64,000 bases of DNA. Origin: Clavibacter sp. B3I6 (GTDB lineage: Bacteria; Actinomycetota; Actinomycetes; Actinomycetales; Microbacteriaceae). Position numbers and translations under genes: made by a program. Position 1 is the first letter of the stretch; every line of letters begins with the position of its first letter. The stretch covers positions 1,550,001-1,614,000 of the forward strand of contig NZ_JAUSYL010000001.1 of NCBI RefSeq assembly GCF_030816895.1. The letters run 5' to 3'. Below are positions 59,613 through 64,000 of this stretch, piece after piece. The notes under the pieces were generated by a model that was given only the letters and a program-made list of their open reading frames with translations, was not told the DNA's origin and searched no databases.

Positions 59613-60761
59613 CTAGTCCTCGTCGAACGTGATGACGGTCTTGACGCAGTCGTCGAGCTTCGCGGAGAACGTGTGGTACCCCTCCGCGATGTGCTCGAGC
59701 GGGATCCGATGCGTGATGATGTCCCGCGGCGCGAAGTGCCCCGCCCGGATGTGCTCCATGAGCCGCGGCCACTGCCGCTTCACCGGCGCCTGGTTCATGC
59801 GCATCGTGATGCCCTTGTTCACGGCGTCGCCGAACTTGATCGCAGCGGGCACGGGCCCGTAGGCGCCCATGACGCTCACGGTGCCGCCCTTGCGCACGCC
59901 GTCGATGGCCCAGTTCAGCGCGACGGGCGATCCGCCCTGCAGCTTGATCTTGGTGCCCGTGATCTGGTGCAGCGCGTGCCCGTCGGCCTCCGCGCCCACC
60001 GCGTCGATGACCACGTCCGCGCCGAGACCGCCGGTGCGGTGCTTGAGCTCCAGCACGGTGTCCTTCACGGCGGAGAAGTCGAGCGTCTCCGCGTGCGCGA
60101 ACGACTCGGCCATGCGGAGGCGGTAGTCGAGCTGGTCGACGACGATCACGCGGCCGGCGCCCATGAACCACGCCGAGCGCGCGGCGTACAGGCCGACGGG
60201 TCCCGCACCGAGCACGGCCACGGTGTCGCCCTCGACGATGTCTCCGAGCTGCGCGCCGAAGTAGCCCGTGGAGAGCGCGTCCGTCATGAGGAGCGCGTCC
60301 TCGTCGTGGATGTCCTCGGGGATCACCATGGGCCCGACGTCCGCGAACGGCACGCGCACGTACTCGGCCTGGCCGCCGTCGTAGCCGCCCGTGGTGTGCG
60401 AGTAGCCGTAGATGCCGCCGACCGCCGTGGCGTTCGGGTTCACGTTGTGGCAGTTCGAGTAGAGGCCGCGGGCGCAGAAGAAGCAGGACCCGCAGTAGAT
60501 GTTGAACGGCACCATCACGCGGTCGCCCACGGACAGGTTCTCGACCGACGAGCCGACCTCGTGCACGACGCCGATGAACTCGTGGCCGAACGTGGTGCCG
60601 ACCCGCGTGTCCGGCAGGAGGCCGTGGTACAGGTGCAGGTCGGATCCGCAGATCGCCGCCCGGGTGACGCGGATGATCGCGTCGTTCGGGTGCTCGATGC
60701 GGGGGATGTCCTTCTCCTCCACACGGATCCTGTAGGGCCCTCGGTAGACCATCGCTCGCAT
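59613..60761 (-). CDS. Zinc-dependent alcohol dehydrogenase family protein
   Basis: A 382-residue medium-chain dehydrogenase. Catalytic zinc ligands lie in AAICGSDLHLYHG and FGHEFIGVV; the structural zinc loop is IYCGSCFFCARGLYSNC; the cofactor loop is VAVLGAGPVGLYAARSA. It resembles the glutathione-independent formaldehyde dehydrogenase-like group by the long insert near residues 120-150. ATG at 60761 after GAGGGGAGCGAC rather than 13 codons earlier. Substrate unknown. Confidence 0.9.
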   Translation of the reverse strand: MRAMVYRGPYRIRVEEKDIPRIEHPNDAIIRVTRAAICGSDLHLYHGLLPDTRVGTTFGHEFIGVVHEVGSSVENLSVGDRVMVPFNIYCGSCFFCARGLYSNCHNVNPNATAVGGIYGYSHTTGGYDGGQAEYVRVPFADVGPMVIPEDIHDEDALLMTDALSTGYFGAQLGDIVEGDTVAVLGAGPVGLYAARSAWFMGAGRVIVVDQLDYRLRMAESFAHAETLDFSAVKDTVLELKHRTGGLGADVVIDAVGAEADGHALHQITGTKIKLQGGSPVALNWAIDGVRKGGTVSVMGAYGPVPAAIKFGDAVNKGITMRMNQAPVKRQWPRLMEHIRAGHFAPRDIITHRIPLEHIAEGYHTFSAKLDDCVKTVITFDED

Positions 60762-60841
60762 GTCGCTCCCCTCGTCCGGTGCCTCCAGCACACTCCTCAC
60801 GAGGCGGAGCGCCTACCCCTTGACAGGCGCGGTGCCGCGGA

Positions 60842-62227
60842 TCAGCCCCGGTCGAAGCGCATGCCGCAGGCGCGCGCGTCGGCGTCCGCCGCCACCGTCC
60901 CCGTACGGGCGAAGTCGGCCCACACCCGCCGCACGGCGCGTCCGCGCTCCGCCACCTCCGGCCACGCCGCCGGGCCGACGAGGTCCACGGCCGTCCACGC
61001 GGCGCGCGTGCCGAGGATCAGCGGCACGTCCGCGGTGTGCCCCGCGCCGATGGGACTCGACGCGGGCGCCGCCCGGAGGACGTAGCGCACGGCCCGGCCG
61101 CCCGCCGCGCGGTGCCGAGCGGCGAACGCCCGGACGGGCCGCGCGTAGACGAGGCGGGTGGTGGGCCGGACGACGGCGCGCATGAGCGCGCGCCGGAGCG
61201 CCGGTCCGACGACCGGCACCCGGAGCAGCGGCGCGACCACCGGCAGCGCGGGCAGGTACATCGCGGTCTCGTCGCGGGTCGTGCCGATGAGGAGGTCCAC
61301 CTCGGGGGCGACCGCGCGCCAGGCGGCGTCCCGGGCGGCCTCGGCGGGCAGCGGCGCGTGGCCGTAGCGCGGTCCCCACGGCAGGCCCGCGCGGATCCCC
61401 GACGCCCACGACGCGCGCTCGGCCCGCGCCTGCCGCCGCATCACCTCGTCGAGCGGCGCGTCGGGGGCCAGCGACCGGGTCGCGCGCGCCATCGCCCGGA
61501 ACATGCGCTCCCGCCCGCCCGTGATCCCGATGGGCGGGCTCTGCACGATCGCCCGGCGGAAGAGGCCCCGGGCGCCGTCGCTGATCATGAGGTGCAGGAT
61601 CGCGTCGCCGCCCGCCGACTGGCCCATCGAGGTGACCTCGTCGGGGCGGCCGCCGAACGCGGCGACGGAGTCGCGGATCCAGCGCAGCGCCTCCACCTGG
61701 TCGAGCAGCCCGAGGTTCGCGGGCGGCCCGTCGTGCGGCCGTCGCCCGCCGCCGCCTCCGCCGAAGCCGAGGAGCCCGAGCCGCGCGGTGACCGCGACCA
61801 CGATCACCCGCTGCTCGACGACGAGGTCGCGCGGGTCGTGGATGGCGAGGTCGCCCGCGCCCGTCGTGTACCCGCCGCCGTGGAACCAGACGATGACGGG
61901 CAGCGTCTCGCCGGGTGCCATGTCGGCCGGGCGCGTGATCGAGAGGCGCTGGCAGTCCTCCGACCGCTCGACGCCGTCGAGGGCGCCGCGCATCAGGGTG
62001 TCGAGGATCCGCGACGACGGCTGCGGGCACGCCGGCGCGGGACGCACGGCCGAGACCACGACGGCCTCGCCGTCGGATCCGCGCACGGGCTCGGCCGCGA
62101 CCGGAGGCTCGCCCCGGGCGGCGGTCGCGTAGCGGATGCCCAGGTACCGCTCGACGTCGCCGTCGCGGATCCCCGTCACCGGGCCGGATCGCGTCGGGAC
62201 CGGGCCGGGGACGGTGGGGTCGGGCAT
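60842..62227 (-). CDS. Type B carboxylesterase
   Basis: A 461-residue alpha/beta hydrolase. N-terminal GIRDGDVERYLGIRYA, oxyanion motif HGGGY (116-120), SEDCQRLSI, and the nucleophile Ser204 in SMGQSAGGDA are hallmarks of type B carboxylesterases. A Gly-rich run (LGFGGGGGGRR) interrupts the region after the oxyanion loop. No signal peptide, so intracellular. Shorter than most relatives by about 40-50 residues. Confidence 0.9.
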   Translation of the reverse strand: MPDPTVPGPVPTRSGPVTGIRDGDVERYLGIRYATAARGEPPVAAEPVRGSDGEAVVVSAVRPAPACPQPSSRILDTLMRGALDGVERSEDCQRLSITRPADMAPGETLPVIVWFHGGGYTTGAGDLAIHDPRDLVVEQRVIVVAVTARLGLLGFGGGGGGRRPHDGPPANLGLLDQVEALRWIRDSVAAFGGRPDEVTSMGQSAGGDAILHLMISDGARGLFRRAIVQSPPIGITGGRERMFRAMARATRSLAPDAPLDEVMRRQARAERASWASGIRAGLPWGPRYGHAPLPAEAARDAAWRAVAPEVDLLIGTTRDETAMYLPALPVVAPLLRVPVVGPALRRALMRAVVRPTTRLVYARPVRAFAARHRAAGGRAVRYVLRAAPASSPIGAGHTADVPLILGTRAAWTAVDLVGPAAWPEVAERGRAVRRVWADFARTGTVAADADARACGMRFDRG

Positions 62228-62379
62228 CCCCCCACGCTATCCGCCGGGCACCGCCCCGCCCGCGCCGGTCGAGGAGGGCTTCCCGGCGGGCGTAGCGTCG
62301 AGGGGTACCGCATCCGAAGAGGGCGCGGCCGGATCGACCCGATCCCTCCCCTCCCCCACCGGACAGCTCAAGGAGAACC

Positions 62380-63427
62380 ATGCGCACCGTCAACGCCTAC
62401 GCGGCCACGTCCGCCACCGATCCCATCACCAAGACCACCATCGAGCGCCGCGACGTCGGCCCGAAGGACGTCTCCATCGACATCGCCTACTCGGGGCGTC
62501 TGCCACTCCGACATCCACACCGTCCGCGGCGAGTGGGGACCCATCGCGTACCCGCAGGTCGTCGGCCACGAGATCGTCGGCCGCGTCACCGAGGTCGGCT
62601 CCGAGGTGTCCAAGCACCAGGTCGGCGACCTCGTCGGCGTCGGCTGCATGGTCAACTCCTGCGGGGAGTGCGCGCAGTGCACGGCCGGCCAGGAGCAGTA
62701 CTGCCTGAAGGGCAACATCCAGACCTACGGCGGCACCGACCCGGCCGACGGCACCATCACGCAGGGCGGCTACTCCGAGGCCGTCGTGGTCGACGAGGAC
62801 TTCGTGCTCCGCGTCCCCGAGTCCCTCGACGTCGAGAAGGTCGCGCCGCTGCTCTGCGCCGGCATCACCACCTACTCGCCGCTGCGCCACTGGAACGCGG
62901 GTCCCGGCACCAAGGTCGCCGTCGTCGGCATGGGCGGCCTCGGCCACATGGCCGTGAAGATCGCCCACGCCATGGGCGCCGACGTCACCGTGCTGTCGCA
63001 GACGCTCTCCAAGAAGGAGGACGGCCTCCGCCTCGGCGCCGACCGCTACTTCGCGACCAGCGACGAGTCGACCTTCGAGGAGCTCGCCAGCTCGTTCGAC
63101 CTGATCATCAACACCGTCTCCGCGAAGCTCGACATGTCGAAGTACATCGGCCTGCTCGCGATCGACGGCACGCTGGTCAACGTCGGCGCCCCGTCGGAGC
63201 CGCTCGAGATCCCCGCGTTCGCGCTCATCCCCGCGCGTCGCAGCTGGGCCGGATCCATGATCGGCGGCATCGCCGAGACGCAGGAGATGCTCGACTTCTG
63301 CGCCGAGCACGACATCCTCCCGGAGACCGAGCTCATCTCGGCCGACCAGATCAACGAGGCCTACGAGCGCGTCCTCAAGTCCGACGTGCGCTACCGCTTC
63401 GTCATCGACGCGAAGACGTTCGCGTAG
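62380..63427 (+). pseudogene. Zinc alcohol dehydrogenase (YahK/AdhC type) with +1 frameshift
   Basis: From the ATG at 62380 (ribosome site AAGGAG) the protein runs 38-39 residues to IDIAYSG, then a GGGG run at 62493-62496 shifts the frame. Removing one G restores VCHSDIHTVRGEWG, VVGHEIVGRVTEVG, CGECAQCTAGQEQYC, VGMGGLGHMAVKIA and the rest to the stop at 63425-63427, about 349 residues in all. The enzyme would reduce aldehydes with NADPH. Either a real recent mutation or a homopolymer sequencing error; the rest of the gene shows no decay. Confidence 0.88.
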
Positions 63428-63451
63428 CCGCACCTCGCTGACGCGACCGGC

Positions 63452-63487
63452 GAGGGCCCCGCGGATCACCCGATCCTCGGGGCCCTC
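63452..63487. terminator. Hairpin terminator after the alcohol dehydrogenase gene
   Basis: GAGGGCCCCG (63452-63461) pairs with CGGGGCCCTC (63478-63487); the loop region contains a further GGAT/ATCC pairing. 25 bases after the stop codon and upstream of the GH13 gene. Confidence 0.75.
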
Positions 63488-63565
63488 CCGCATCCCCGCG
63501 ACGGCCCGGACCACGGGCCGACCACGCGCCTAGGCTGGGACGGCCGGCACCACCGAAGGGTCACC

Positions 63566-64000
63566 GTGGACATCACCCCCCGCTCCGCACCCGGGCACGC
63601 GGATGCGGCGTGGTGGCGCACCGCCGCCATCTACCAGGTGTTCCTGCGCAGCTTCGCCGACGGGGACGGCGACGGCGTCGGCGACCTCGCGGGCCTCCGC
63701 GCGCGCCTGCCGTACCTCGCCGCGCTCGGGGTCGACGCGATCTGGGTGAACCCCTGGTACCCGTCGCCGATGGTCGACGTCGGCTACGACGTGGCCGACT
63801 ACCGCGACGTGGATCCGATGTTCGGCACGCTCGCCGAGGCGGAGGCCCTGATCGTCGAGGCGCACGACCTCGGCCTGCGGGTCCTCCTCGACATCGTCCC
63901 GAACCACACCTCCGACGCCCACCCCTGGTTCCGCGCGGCCCTCGCCGGGGATCAGGCAGCCCGCGCCCGCTACCTCCTCCGCGACGGGAAGGGCCCCGAC
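63566..64000 (+). CDS. GH13 alpha-glucosidase / oligo-1,6-glucosidase, 3' end cut
   Basis: 145 codons from a GTG at 63566 (GAAGGG upstream) to the window edge. AAWWRTAAIYQVFLRSFADG, YLAALGVDAIWVNPWYPSPM, VGYDVADYRDVDPMFG and the first conserved region LLDIVPNHTSDAHPWF are those of the family 13 alpha-glucosidases that cut maltose, sucrose or trehalose-type sugars. The catalytic Asp and Glu lie beyond the window. Confidence 0.93.
   Translation, partial: MDITPRSAPGHADAAWWRTAAIYQVFLRSFADGDGDGVGDLAGLRARLPYLAALGVDAIWVNPWYPSPMVDVGYDVADYRDVDPMFGTLAEAEALIVEAHDLGLRVLLDIVPNHTSDAHPWFRAALAGDQAARARYLLRDGKGPD

Noticed and set aside
1..64000. Search for tRNA, rRNA, CRISPR arrays, IS elements or prophage genes
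   Set aside because: No cloverleaf-like sequences, spaced direct repeats, transposase motifs or phage structural genes were seen on reading; absence of short RNAs cannot be excluded without a covariance-model scan.

Overview
The window is high-GC Gram-positive chromosomal DNA and looks like Microbacteriaceae, most probably Clavibacter or a close relative. The reasons are the very high GC with strong GC bias at third positions, frequent GTG starts, tight 4-base stop/start overlaps, and two small protein families I know mainly from that family (starting GHLIYDSST and MKHVTYAEK). I saw no rRNA, tRNA, CRISPR array, phage module or intact insertion sequence. The genus is inference; the gene calls rest on motifs read in the translations.

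Layout. 1-6.1 kb is housekeeping: a partial DUF3151 protein, a membrane protein, the sbcDC nuclease pair and a small membrane protein. 6.4-13.1 kb holds an AraC-type regulator, a secreted cysteine-containing protein, a TetR / motif-less ABC-ATPase-like / YhgE-Pip membrane protein cassette with a likely autoregulated leaderless promoter, and an HD-domain hydrolase with small membrane partners. 13.1-27.3 kb is a carbohydrate locus: Tat-exported metallophosphoesterase with a LamG-like tail, Gfo/Idh oxidoreductase, LacI regulator, sugar ABC importer (lipoprotein plus two permeases), GH36 alpha-galactosidase, second LacI regulator, GH27-like alpha-galactosidase and an MFS transporter. 27.7-35.4 kb is a compact operon with a TctCBA tripartite transporter, DhaK-DhaL fusion kinase, a 74-residue remnant of an RpiB-type isomerase, PdxA-like dehydrogenase, triose-phosphate-isomerase-like protein and GntR/FCD regulator. 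It is probably for a four-carbon sugar or sugar acid and is preceded by a perfect 12-base palindrome. 35.5-39.1 kb encodes a TasA-like protein, a SipW-type signal peptidase and a LamG surface protein, divergent from a MarR regulator across an inverted-repeat promoter.

39.3-57.5 kb is an accessory region of small lipoproteins, small membrane proteins and conserved hypotheticals. It contains three paralogous pairs, an interspersed palindrome family (GTCCGG, about 14 variable bases, CCGGAC), and several damaged genes between 46.9 and 50.9 kb (internally deleted GAF-ANTAR regulator, broken HAD phosphatase, a DinB-family gene with a lost start). Two TetR/enzyme modules also lie here. 57.6-64 kb has a flavin reductase-ferredoxin operon divergent from a SoxR-like regulator across a textbook 19-base-spacer promoter, a zinc alcohol dehydrogenase with a partner membrane protein, a carboxylesterase, a second alcohol dehydrogenase broken by one extra G, and the start of a GH13 alpha-glucosidase cut by the window edge.
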